A stretch of DNA of 7,791 nt from Paenibacillus sp. UBA6285. GTDB lineage: Bacteria > Bacillota > Bacilli > Paenibacillales > Paenibacillaceae. The stretch covers positions 43,609 through 51,399 of the forward strand of contig DJUJ01000099.1 in assembly GCA_002438345.1 (NCBI GenBank), written 5' to 3'. Under the pieces are notes generated by a model that saw only the letters and a program-made list of their open reading frames with translations, was not told the DNA's origin and made no database searches. Within the stretch, counting starts at the first letter, position 1. Each line of letters starts with the position of its first letter. This document shows positions 1-7,791 of this stretch, piece by piece. Position numbers and translations under genes: made by a program.

Positions 1-1700
<1,700 letters not shown>

Positions 1701-1705
<5 letters not shown>

Positions 1706-1729
1706 CAAGTGATACTTCTCATTTAAAGA
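1701..1729 (+). promoter_or_regulatory. Weak candidate promoter of the kinase-regulator operon
   Basis: TTGGAC (1701-1706), a 17-bp spacer and TAAAGA (1724-1729) form a poor sigma-A promoter pointing at the kinase. The -35 overlaps the distal direct-repeat copy, so the regulator could affect its own operon. An alternative further upstream is TTGTGA (1621-1626) with TATTAT (1643-1648). Neither is strong. Confidence 0.22.
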
Positions 1730-1756
1730 TGGGATGCAACATGATGTAATAAAGAC

Positions 1757-3361
1757 ATGAACTCAATACAACGAAAAATCACATTATATGCCGGAGGATG
1801 CTTTCTCTTACTATTCCTTGCGTTGTTAGGCGCCATATACTCAGAGATGAAACGAACGGTCGTCCCACTCAACGAATCACTGACACAGCAAATCGTCAAT
1901 GCCCGAAGCGAACAAATATCCTATTGGTTTCAGCAGCGAATTGGAGAAGTCGAAATGCTCGCCACACTTACTTCTTATCACCACTGGACTCGAGAAGAAC
2001 TGTTACGCGAAAGTCGCATGCTAGAGCAACGACGAGGCCATGACTACGAGTCCATTCGGATCGTTGATCTAAAAGGAAACTCTTGGACGTCAGATAGCAA
2101 GTCTTTCTCTATATTAACGCGAGATTATTATAAAGAACTAATTTCGTCGAATGCTCCCTTCGTTGTTAGTAACGTTATTGTTTCCAAAGCAAACAAAGCA
2201 GAGATTGTCGTCATTCTATATCGTGTTGAACCGCTTGTGAATGAAGATGCAGCTTATATTGCAGCCGCCGTCCCCATCCGTAAAATGAAGGATATCGCTC
2301 AAGACATTAAGGTTTATGACGGCAGAGGGTGGCTTATCGTTAATTCGGAATTCCCAGAATCGGAAGATTCCAGAGCTGCCATGTCCACATTTACGGCTTC
2401 GATCGCCGGTGTTCCAGGCTGGAAACTCATCTTTCAAGTGCCGAAATCCCAGCTTACCCAAGGTATGACGAAGACCCAGCGGTCGGCTCTTATGGTGGGG
2501 AGTGTAGTAGGTATCTTCTTTTTGATTCTCGTCCTATTGCTGGGCTCCTCCATAGCAAAACCGATTCAGACGTTACGTCAATTGATGAGACAAGTGGAAG
2601 ACGGAGACTGGAGCGTGCGTTCTAAAGATAAGCGACGCGATGAGATTGGAGAGTTAGGGCGTAGTTTTAATCAAATGCTCATTAAGCTATATCAATCCCA
2701 GCAAGAGAAGAAGGAAATGGAGCTACAGATGATTCATGAACAGATCAAGCCCCATTTTCTGTACAATACACTGGATACGATTCAATGGATGGCTGCAAGT
2801 CATGATGCAAACGATGTGGTGGACATCGTAGAATCCCTAAGCACTTATTTCCGGCTCGGGCTGGCAAGCGGCAGTCAATTTGTAACACTAGAACAAGAAT
2901 TTCAACATGTCGAGAGCTATTTGGATATCCAATGTGTTCGATATGATGATATTCTAGAGTACGAATTGAGCTACGATGAGCATTTGGAACAACAGCAAAT
3001 TATTCGTTTCATCCTTCAACCACTTGTTGAAAATGCGATCTATCACGGAATTAAGCCACTGACAAACCAGAAAAGCAAGATATCAATTCGTGCATATGAA
3101 CGAGGGGATCAGCTGATCGTCACTGCCCAGAATAACGGAGTAGACATACCCGAATCAAGGCTGGCGACACTTCAGGAGACATTGCGGGACGGAAAAAGAG
3201 ACAAAAACGACGAGATCGGATTCGGACTGTATAGTGTCAGCCATCGCATCAAACTTGCTTATGGTGAGCTTTACGGATTGCAAATAAGTAGTAGACAAGG
3301 TATAACCTGTATGACGTTAAATATTCCGCTTGGGGGTGACGAATCATGTGGCAAGTCCTAA
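1757..3361 (+). CDS. YesM-type sensor histidine kinase (dCache-HAMP-His_kinase-HATPase)
   Basis: Seen (534 residues): TM1 at about 9-28, an extracellular domain 30-240, TM2 at about 245-267, HAMP 267-320, QIKPHFLYN (329-337) with phospho-acceptor His333, N-box LQPLVENAIYHG (420-431) and G-box GFGLYSVSHR (488-497). The outer domain looks like dCache_1, with SIRIVDLKGNSW and a following TRDYY. The D-box reads NNGVDIP where DNGxGIP is usual; Asn variants occur in related LytS/YesM kinases, so activity is still likely. The start is placed by the complete TM1, because the ribosome site is poor (AAAG at 1751-1754). The gene overlaps the regulator by 16 bases, so the two form one unit. Inferred role: sensing an external small molecule and controlling the divergent reductase gene; the ligand cannot be read from sequence. 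Confidence 0.9.
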   Translation: MNSIQRKITLYAGGCFLLLFLALLGAIYSEMKRTVVPLNESLTQQIVNARSEQISYWFQQRIGEVEMLATLTSYHHWTREELLRESRMLEQRRGHDYESIRIVDLKGNSWTSDSKSFSILTRDYYKELISSNAPFVVSNVIVSKANKAEIVVILYRVEPLVNEDAAYIAAAVPIRKMKDIAQDIKVYDGRGWLIVNSEFPESEDSRAAMSTFTASIAGVPGWKLIFQVPKSQLTQGMTKTQRSALMVGSVVGIFFLILVLLLGSSIAKPIQTLRQLMRQVEDGDWSVRSKDKRRDEIGELGRSFNQMLIKLYQSQQEKKEMELQMIHEQIKPHFLYNTLDTIQWMAASHDANDVVDIVESLSTYFRLGLASGSQFVTLEQEFQHVESYLDIQCVRYDDILEYELSYDEHLEQQQIIRFILQPLVENAIYHGIKPLTNQKSKISIRAYERGDQLIVTAQNNGVDIPESRLATLQETLRDGKRDKNDEIGFGLYSVSHRIKLAYGELYGLQISSRQGITCMTLNIPLGGDESCGKS

Positions 3362-4131
3362 TCATAGATGATGAGAAAATTATCCGTAATGGCTTACGGA
3401 AATATATCCAAGAGAGTCGGCTGCCTTTTGAACCATCAGGCGAAGCAAAGAACGCTGCTGAAGCACTATCTCTCATTGAGCAATCTACACCAGACGTAAT
3501 ACTGGCGGATATTAACATGCCGGGTTTGAATGGCCTCGATCTGGTCCAACTTGTAATGAGTCGATATCCTGAAATGGTCGTGGTGATCATTAGTGGATAC
3601 GATGATTTTAAATATGCACAAAGAGCCCTGCAATTGCATGTTTATGATTACTTACTGAAGCCAATACCCAAGAGCGATCTTAACAGAATGCTTGCAAAGT
3701 TAAACGATCACCTATGCAGTCTTCATCCGGACGCAGTCACGAAGCTCAAGCAGGAGATGACGCAGGAATCTATCCCAAATTCCTCTGATCTCTCGCCAAT
3801 TATGGAGAAGATAACAGATTACATTAACTATCATTACAATGATCCTGAACTGGCCGTACCTCATGTAGCAGAATTATTTCACATTAATTCCAATTACTTG
3901 AGTAAACGAATGAAAAAAGAGGTTGGAGTATCTTTTCTGGAGTATTTGACTGAGCTTCGCATCTCGAAAGCGAAGGAAATATTGGATAACTCCATGCAAA
4001 ATATCAAAATCGGTGATTTGGCGATCAAAGTAGGCTATATGAATCAATATTATTTCAGCCGTCTGTTTAAAAACCGAGTAGGAGTGTGTCCGGTAGATTA
4101 TAAGAACAGTACCAGAATGAATATGTATTGA
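3346..4131 (+). CDS. AraC-type DNA-binding response regulator (YesN family)
   Basis: Seen (261 residues): receiver domain 1-120 with acid pocket Asp8/Asp9, phospho-acceptor Asp55 (DINMPG), Ser83 and Lys105 (LLKP). A linker of about 30 residues follows, then two helix-turn-helix units at about 155-255 (VAELFHINSNYLSKRMKKE and IGDLAIKVGYMNQYYFSRLF, ending VCPVDYK). The start has GGGGGTGA at 3332-3339, inside the kinase gene, so translation is probably coupled to it. At 261 residues it is shorter than classical YesN proteins, which often have a long middle region. Known: such regulators are phosphorylated by the partner kinase and bind tandem sites. Inferred target: the direct repeat at 1676-1705 in front of the divergent reductase. 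Confidence 0.92.
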   Translation: MWQVLIIDDEKIIRNGLRKYIQESRLPFEPSGEAKNAAEALSLIEQSTPDVILADINMPGLNGLDLVQLVMSRYPEMVVVIISGYDDFKYAQRALQLHVYDYLLKPIPKSDLNRMLAKLNDHLCSLHPDAVTKLKQEMTQESIPNSSDLSPIMEKITDYINYHYNDPELAVPHVAELFHINSNYLSKRMKKEVGVSFLEYLTELRISKAKEILDNSMQNIKIGDLAIKVGYMNQYYFSRLFKNRVGVCPVDYKNSTRMNMY

Positions 4132-4165
4132 CTATAAAGATACTGGTTGACTTGGTATAAAAAAC

Positions 4166-4210
4166 AGGCTCATAAAACTGCTGATTTGGGGAATGCGGAG
4201 CAGCATGCCT
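4166..4210. terminator. Imperfect hairpin, possible bidirectional terminator
   Basis: AGGC (4166-4169) can pair with GCCT (4207-4210), and CTGCT (4178-4182) with AGCAG (4199-4203), inside a long irregular loop. On the minus strand a run of six T follows (4164 down to 4159); on the plus strand TTTATTTAA follows. It lies between the regulator's stop and the convergent stub at 4211-4351. The stem is irregular, so this is weak. Confidence 0.25.
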
Positions 4211-4351
4211 TTATTTAATACCCATGCTTCCTGAATAACTTTTAACATGTAATGAATTCTCCCCAGTGCCAAGGGTTCCATTTACTTCCTCGTCTGTATT
4301 CGTCGTAGTTGAGAGATTCGTCAAGTTAACCGTTATATCTCCGGTTGGCAT
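4211..4351 (-). pseudogene. C-terminal stub of a possible DUF4097-like beta-repeat protein
   Basis: Seen: 46 codons ending in TAA at 4211-4213. They encode MPTGDITVNLTNLSTT, then VNGTLGTGENSLHV and SYSGSMGIK. The alternating polar/hydrophobic beta pattern with the closing S-x-SG-x-hydrophobic motif resembles the last strands of DUF4097-type (adhesin-like) beta-helix proteins. An in-frame TAG lies just upstream at 4352-4354, there is no ribosome site, and the preceding codons do not continue the pattern. Inferred: the 3' remnant of a longer gene whose body was lost. The family call is from pattern only. Confidence 0.38.
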
Positions 4352-4353
4352 CT

Positions 4354-4452
4354 ATGCAAGCAACGGCTTATGGTACGACAGCAATACATCCACCAGAATT
4401 GATAGATTGTATGAAAAGAGTGCTTACTGAGATCATGGCCAAATTTGTTTAG
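4354..4452 (+). pseudogene. Unidentified C-terminal gene stub
   Basis: Seen: 32 codons from ATG 4354 to TAG 4450-4452, including TAIHPPELIDCMKRVLTEIM, an amphipathic helix ending at AKFV. The frame is closed upstream by TAA at 4327-4329. There is no ribosome site. The stop lies 17 bases before the inverted-repeat terminator at 4470-4498, as at a real gene end. I do not recognise the family. It starts three bases from the 5' end of the opposite-strand stub, which suggests that both lost their 5' parts together. Another frame reading through the same bases is also open for part of the stretch, so coding here is only probable. Confidence 0.3.
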
Positions 4453-4469
4453 TGATCGTTTTCAATTCA

Positions 4470-4498
4470 AATAACCACCTTTATTAAGGGTGGTTATT
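4470..4498. terminator. Perfect 10-bp inverted repeat, bidirectional terminator
   Basis: AATAACCACC (4470-4479) and GGTGGTTATT (4489-4498) form a perfect 10-bp stem with a 9-base loop. A/T-rich flanks give a modest T-run on each strand (TTATTATTAT on the plus side). It lies between a plus-strand stub ending at 4452 and a minus-strand stub ending at 4577, the expected site for a shared terminator of convergent genes. Confidence 0.65.
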
Positions 4499-4576
4499 AT
4501 TATAGATATGAAGTTAACAATACCGGTTAACAGAAGCCTTATTATAAAAACGAATTACCTTAGAATAGAATCTAAT

Positions 4577-4690
4577 TCAAATACACACCTTACCTGTTTG
4601 TGCAGATTCATAGATTGCTTCTAATATTTGCGAAACGACATAAGCCTATGCAGGAGTTACAACCGAGTCCTTATCCTGTTCGATAAGGGT
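4577..4690 (-). pseudogene. C-terminal stub of a Gfo/Idh/MocA-family oxidoreductase, with in-frame stop
   Basis: Seen: on the minus strand the reading LIEQDKDSVVTPA, stop, AYVVSQILEAIYESAQTGKV, then CI and TGA (4577-4579). This matches the closing segment typical of Gfo/Idh/MocA NAD(P)-dependent sugar or inositol dehydrogenases, where a short pre-helix with P-x-v-t/n is followed by a helix and A-I-Y-E-S-A-x-T-G-K. The in-frame amber codon is at 4646-4648, where family members usually have Glu or Asp. The Rossmann domain and the rest of the body are absent; the right limit, near 4690, is approximate. Not functional. Confidence 0.62.
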
Positions 4691-4876
4691 CAACAAGTGC
4701 TTATTGTTACTCACCGAATCACGTTAAAAGCGATTATGAGCTATTTTATGAATAAACTGCTGCATGAAATCGGGACCATGCCTGACATTCACCCAACTGC
4801 TCTATGCAAAGTTACTATTCATAATGACGTCCAGAACTTTGATTAATATGGTGACACTGCTCATTACCGGGAATAA
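4682..4876 (+). pseudogene. C-terminal stub of a histidine phosphatase (phosphoglycerate-mutase-like), with in-frame stop
   Basis: Seen: DKGQQVLIVTHRITLKAIMS resembles the second catalytic His segment (VLIVTHGxTLRAL) of histidine-phosphatase family enzymes. It continues through MSYFMNKLLHEI and ALCKVTIHNDV to an in-frame TAA at 4844-4846. After this the same frame resumes with YGDTAHYRE and stops at 4874-4876; YGDT-x-H is a usual ending of the family. The Gly after the catalytic His is Arg here. The N-terminal RHG motif and most of the fold are missing. An open frame extends left to an ATG at 4628, but that part does not look like the family and overlaps the opposite-strand stub. Broken by truncation and a nonsense codon. 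Confidence 0.6.
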
Positions 4877-4891
4877 TCTACTATTTCTCGG

Positions 4892-4999
4892 TTAATCTTT
4901 GCTCATCGGCTCCCCAAGCCTGATTACTGTCTTTGCCTCCTCATTTCCATTCATATGATTCACAGCCAAATTGGCCGCCAATTCGAAGAAATCAAACAA
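4892..4999 (-). pseudogene. Short C-terminal stub, possibly of a LacI-type regulator
   Basis: Seen: the minus strand reads FELAANLAVNHMNGNEEAKT, then VIRLGEPMSKD and TAA (4892-4894). The pattern of a helix A-x-x-A-V-x-x-x-x-x-G, a spacer, then K-x-V-I-R-L resembles the last helix and strand of LacI/GalR regulators, though the closing LVVRES is not preserved. The same frame extends to a GTG at 5011 with GGAG upstream, but the added residues are a Phe-rich run, probably fortuitous. It points toward the phosphatase stub. A weak call, based on residue pattern only. Confidence 0.3.
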
Positions 5000-5093
5000 G
5001 AAAAAAATCACGAATCTCCTGTGACACTTATCTGCAAGAGCTTAATGAATGGTAGTAACAGATTTCTTAAACATTGTTTTGATGAAATCAAAT

Positions 5094-6494
5094 TCAAAGG
5101 CCGAAATCTGTGTTCTCGTTCACATAGAGCTCGCTGGGTTGAATTCGATGTTGGCCGGTGTAGAGCAGCTCTGGCAAACGCCCCATCCGCTCAGCCAAAC
5201 GGGATAGTTTTTGCTCATGAAAATTAGATAGCCCCGTATGAATCCGGTCCTGGAAAGGCTTAAGCCATCTTGTTTCCAAGCTATCAGGACCGAAATAAAC
5301 TCCGAGCAGAGAGCCAACTGTTGCCCCAAAACTGTCCGTATCGTTGCCTTGCATCACCTGCTTGCATATCCCGTCGCCAACATTATCTGCAAATCGAAAT
5401 GTATTAATTAAGGTACCTATTTCCTGATAAACCTGACAGTGGAAATAATTCGCATACTTATGGTTAATGCTCTGATAGGCTTCCAGCCAGTTATCTGCAT
5501 TCGCGACCATCTGCAGGCAATCCTGAGTAATCTCATAGAATCGGCTCCTTCTAGGTACGAATTGCAGTGCAGTACTGATAATTTCAACCGGATCGCGCAG
5601 CACCTGCGCGACAGCAATCGCAGCGGCAATGAACATCGTGGCGTAGAGTCCGGTCCGGCGATGTGTAAAACTTGCATCCCGCCAAGCTAGCTCAGCGGCA
5701 AGAGCTGGTTGACCGGGGCAGGCATAGCCGTAAGCATCTGCGCGAATCGCTGCCCCGCATAGTTCCGTATCCTGTACCATGAAGTCGGGCCAAGCCTCTA
5801 TTTCAGAATGATTGAATATGTCCCTATCATGCTCCAAATAGCTAATCCCAGATCGAAGCAAGATGGCCCTCTCCGGACCCCAAGTTGTACTTATTGGAAG
5901 GTGATTTATCCATAAATCTCTTAAATTTCTTTTCGTAAAACCCTCGCCGAATTGCTCTAGCACAATCATTCCCATTAATGTGTAATTGATATCGTCGTCA
6001 GGTGCCGCATAACGAATTCTCCCCCGAGTCGTCTCATACCAAGACCAATGACGACGATTCAACGCATGGAGGATTTCATCAGAAATGTAATCGTTCAGTG
6101 GCCATTCCCCTACGGAAGTTAGCGCTTGACGCAATTCCGACAAGCTGGGGTTTACCTCGATCGGTTTGCCCAGCATTGAGCCGCAGACTGAAGCAAGGAA
6201 TGCCGCCTCTACCCGCTTGGAACTGTCCTTCAGATTCAGGATTCCTACCTGCCCGAGAGGTCGAGCCGGATCACATTCCCGCCATATCTCCTCTAAATCG
6301 TTCGGCTCATAGTAAGACCAATTGTCCCTCATTGGAATAGCTGCCAAACTATGAGCGAATTCCAGATAGGCATCATAGCTTGCGGGAAGCTGTTCCAGCT
6401 TGGCTAAATAACCCGAGGTTTGATGCCCCTGCTCGAATTTATTGCGCAGAATTCCCTCCAATTGACGTTTAAGAAATGTGAGTGATGGTAGCAT
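5094..6494 (-). CDS. ADP-ribosylglycohydrolase-family protein
   Basis: Seen (466 residues): ATG at 6494 with AAAGGAGAT at 6501-6509. An N-terminal extension of about 90 residues precedes the family core. The core contains AAFLASVCGSMLGKPIE (97-113), the first metal-site motif DDDINYT (166-172), CGAAIRADAYGYACPGQPAL (246-265) and the second metal-site motif GNDTDSFGATVGSLLG (383-398). Known: the DraG/ARH family (PF03747) binds paired Mg2+ or Mn2+ and removes ADP-ribose from proteins or small molecules; some members act on other nucleoside-like substrates. The first motif differs from the classic TDDT, so the substrate is uncertain. No signal peptide or TM segment is seen, so it should be cytosolic. 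It lies 23 bases after a broken small gene and was probably co-transcribed with it. No clear terminator follows its stop. Confidence 0.85.
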   Translation of the reverse strand: MLPSLTFLKRQLEGILRNKFEQGHQTSGYLAKLEQLPASYDAYLEFAHSLAAIPMRDNWSYYEPNDLEEIWRECDPARPLGQVGILNLKDSSKRVEAAFLASVCGSMLGKPIEVNPSLSELRQALTSVGEWPLNDYISDEILHALNRRHWSWYETTRGRIRYAAPDDDINYTLMGMIVLEQFGEGFTKRNLRDLWINHLPISTTWGPERAILLRSGISYLEHDRDIFNHSEIEAWPDFMVQDTELCGAAIRADAYGYACPGQPALAAELAWRDASFTHRRTGLYATMFIAAAIAVAQVLRDPVEIISTALQFVPRRSRFYEITQDCLQMVANADNWLEAYQSINHKYANYFHCQVYQEIGTLINTFRFADNVGDGICKQVMQGNDTDSFGATVGSLLGVYFGPDSLETRWLKPFQDRIHTGLSNFHEQKLSRLAERMGRLPELLYTGQHRIQPSELYVNENTDFGL

Positions 6495-6517
6495 ACTGTA
6501 TCTCCTTTGTCTGATTA

Positions 6518-6764
6518 TTAATCTACATTAAATGTATCCTCAAATTCTAAGTACCAATAATGATAAATGTAGCCCTCACAGGCTTTAGAAGGAACTTGGT
6601 AAAAAAGATGCAGGGGCATAAGGATTCCCCTCAACTCTTTGAAGATTTCCCCCTTTCCAATTGGAGCGTGGCAGATGAATTCCTTTTGCTGCGTTAAATA
6701 GAATATCAACCGGATAATTCTCACTAATTACTTTTAAAATTGTTTTTTCCATCTCAATAGACAT
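6518..6764 (-). pseudogene. Small unidentified gene with a +1 frameshift
   Basis: Seen: ATG at 6764 follows AGTGAGG with six bases between. The first frame runs MSIEMEKTILKVISENYPVD through GIHLPRSNWKGG and later stops. From the run of five G (5 C at 6649-6653 on the plus strand) the next frame gives KGEIFKELRGILMPLHLFYQ, then EGYIYHYWYLEFED and the stop at 6518-6520. Removing one G would give one 81-residue soluble acidic/aromatic protein with no TM segment. The good ribosome site and 23-base gap to the glycohydrolase gene suggest a former operon partner. I do not recognise the family. It could be a sequencing error, a true null, or a slippage site. Confidence 0.5.
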
Positions 6765-6798
6765 CGTTAACCTCACTATTTATTTTATTAATGGCTTA

Positions 6799-6807
6799 CT
6801 TATACCA
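6799..6807 (-). promoter_or_regulatory. Possible extended -10 promoter for the small gene and glycohydrolase
   Basis: On the minus strand TGGTATAAG fits an extended -10 (TGn plus a TATAAT-like hexamer). The start would lie near 6792, giving a leader of about 28 nt to the ATG at 6764. No good -35 is present 17 bp upstream, which extended -10 promoters tolerate. Confidence 0.3.
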
Positions 6808-6972
6808 ACTAATTTTTCAGCTTAAATAGTAGTATTAATAACTATTCTCCACGCAAAAGAAATTACCCTTTTCCACTAATTTCCTCATTGGCTTAATGAC
6901 ACTCCTCACTCTAACACTAAACTATTCTATTGTTAATAACAGTGGTATGAAAAATGGAAAAAAGCTAAATAC

Positions 6973-7007
6973 AGAAGCTCCCTCGACTCAAGACCGGGGA
7001 AGCTTCT
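6973..7007 (-). terminator. Terminator-like hairpin after the glycosidase-like gene
   Basis: AGAAGCTCCC (6973-6982) pairs with GGGAAGCTTCT (6997-7007) with one bulged A (7000) and a 14-base loop. On the minus strand it is followed, after about ten bases, by TTTTTT. It lies about 120 bases beyond the stop of the minus-strand gene at 7129 and probably ends that transcript. Confidence 0.5.
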
Positions 7008-7128
7008 TCCAGGGATAACAGCGTGCTGTAAAAGGTATGGTGACTTTTCATTTATTGTTGTGGGACTTTGTGACGCTGCTTCGGGTCTGCCGTTCTACAA
7101 GCCATTCAATGATGATTTACGTTCTCAA

Positions 7129-7791
7129 CTAGACCGTTGTCCCCCCATGGTCAGATGCTAAATTGATTTCGTTCTGTCTTCCCCCCAAATGTAGGGTAAA
7201 GTCCATCCTATCGCCTGGCAGGACAATAACTGTTCCCTGCCTCTCTACCTCCGCATCCGCATCGAGGAGAAGACCGTTCCAATGAATAATCAACCGTTCA
7301 GGAACCTGGGAGCCTGCCAACCGCTTGAAGGTCAGCCGATAGCCATGGCCTTCGTCGTGATGCAGCTCTAGGGTGATAAGACCGTACCGGGTCGGCGTAT
7401 TCTCCAATACCAATGGGGTGTCATCAGGCAGCCATTCATCAGGAAGTCCGGGAAAAACAACCAAATCCTCACCTTTTTCCATGACCAATAAATGCCGGAC
7501 CAACCGGATAAATTCTGCCGAAGCCCAGTTGTGAGGCATGTCGCCTCCGTGTTCATTGGAATGGCTATCCTTGAAATACTGTTCTTCAATCCATACCCGG
7601 CTTGGCGCGGCATGGTTGGCGAAGGCGTACAGGTAATCAATCGCTTTATCCGGCCGGCCTGCATACAGCCATACTTGTGCATAGAACATGCTCGAATACC
7701 CCCAGAGGGACTGATCCTTCGTCCATCCGGTTTCCTTGGGGATTCCTTGCTCATCATCCACCTCATCCATTAGGGAGAGGAAGTCGCTTAC
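7129..7791 (-). CDS. C-terminal part of a six-hairpin glycosidase-like protein (5' end off window)
   Basis: Seen: 220 codons open to the right edge, ending at TAG 7129-7131. The first part is helical: GWTKDQSLWGYSSMFYAQVW with YAGRPDKAIDYLYAFANHA, then WIEEQ, then GGDMPHNWASAEFIRLVRHL. A beta-rich tail follows (GLPDEWL, ENTPTRYGLITLEL, LIIHWNG). Known: this arrangement of paired helices, a Trp-x-Glu-Glu-Gln segment, a HNWASAEF-type segment and a small beta domain is seen at the end of (alpha/alpha)6-barrel glycoside hydrolases in Paenibacillus and other polysaccharide degraders. I cannot assign a GH family from this part, nor say whether the protein is secreted, because the N-terminus is missing. 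The internal ATG at 7770 is not the true start: the frame continues upstream in VSDFLSL. Confidence 0.65.
   Translation of the reverse strand, partial: VSDFLSLMDEVDDEQGIPKETGWTKDQSLWGYSSMFYAQVWLYAGRPDKAIDYLYAFANHAAPSRVWIEEQYFKDSHSNEHGGDMPHNWASAEFIRLVRHLLVMEKGEDLVVFPGLPDEWLPDDTPLVLENTPTRYGLITLELHHDEGHGYRLTFKRLAGSQVPERLIIHWNGLLLDADAEVERQGTVIVLPGDRMDFTLHLGGRQNEINLASDHGGTTV

Larger units (their letters stand above)
6777..7128. other. Intergenic stretch without a recognisable gene
   Basis: I read both strands and found no convincing coding segment. The part at 6777-6960 is A/T-rich and would hold the promoter of the downstream minus-strand genes. The part at 7010-7128 is less A/T-rich and follows the stop of the glycosidase-like gene; it could be its 3' untranslated region. 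The only structured elements seen are listed separately at 6799-6807 and 6973-7007. Confidence 0.5.

Noticed and set aside
5078..5092. Palindrome TTTGATGAAATCAAA just after the glycohydrolase stop, as a terminator
   Set aside because: The stem is only 6 bp and A/T-rich with a 3-base loop, and no T-run follows; too weak to call.
4955..5227. Plus-strand frame of 90 codons overlapping the end of the glycohydrolase gene
   Set aside because: It is antisense to the well-supported glycohydrolase C-terminus, has no ribosome site and no recognisable pattern.
6002..6340. Plus-strand frame of 112 codons
   Set aside because: It lies opposite the conserved DDDINYT region of the glycohydrolase gene and has no independent support.
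7368..7773. Alternative frames at 7368-7766 (-) and 7492-7773 (+)
   Set aside because: They overlap the glycosidase-like frame, which has coherent helix and motif patterns; these are frame shadows.

Overview
The window looks like a chromosomal segment of a Gram-positive, low-to-medium-GC Bacillota, most likely Paenibacillus or a close relative. Three things suggest this. There are purine-rich GGAGG-type ribosome sites. There is a YesM/YesN-type two-component pair of the kind Paenibacillus carries in large numbers. There is also a lipoprotein version of a flavin-dependent anaerobic reductase. The assignment rests on style and family only; no phylogenetic marker is present.

Left block (1-4131). 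A minus-strand reductase gene, cut by the left edge, encodes a lipoprotein with an FMN-binding domain followed by a fumarate-reductase-type FAD domain. Its visible active-site residues (Tyr384, Asp399, Arg422) fit urocanate reductase better than fumarate reductase. Divergent from it runs an overlapping operon of a dCache-HAMP histidine kinase and a short AraC-type response regulator. The 176-base gap between the two transcription units carries a good -10 box for the reductase, a Rex-like palindrome over its predicted start site, and a 10-base direct repeat with 20-base spacing just upstream. The simplest reading is a signal-controlled, redox-controlled reductase whose own two-component system is transcribed in the opposite direction.

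Middle block (4132-5093). There is no intact gene here. Translating both strands shows a row of short C-terminal gene stubs: a possible beta-repeat (DUF4097-like) protein (-), an unidentified stub (+), a Gfo/Idh/MocA oxidoreductase tail with an in-frame amber codon (-), a histidine-phosphatase tail with an in-frame ochre codon (+), and a possible LacI-type tail (-). Two pairs meet head to head with both 5' ends missing, as expected if internal deletions removed divergent gene pairs. A clean 10-bp inverted repeat between two convergent stubs is probably the surviving terminator.

Right block (5094-7791, all minus strand). An intact ADP-ribosylglycohydrolase-family gene is preceded by a small gene that has a good ribosome site but a +1 frameshift in a run of five G. 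An intergenic stretch of about 350 bases holds a possible promoter and a terminator-like hairpin. The window ends in the 3' part of a six-hairpin glycosidase-like gene cut by the right edge.
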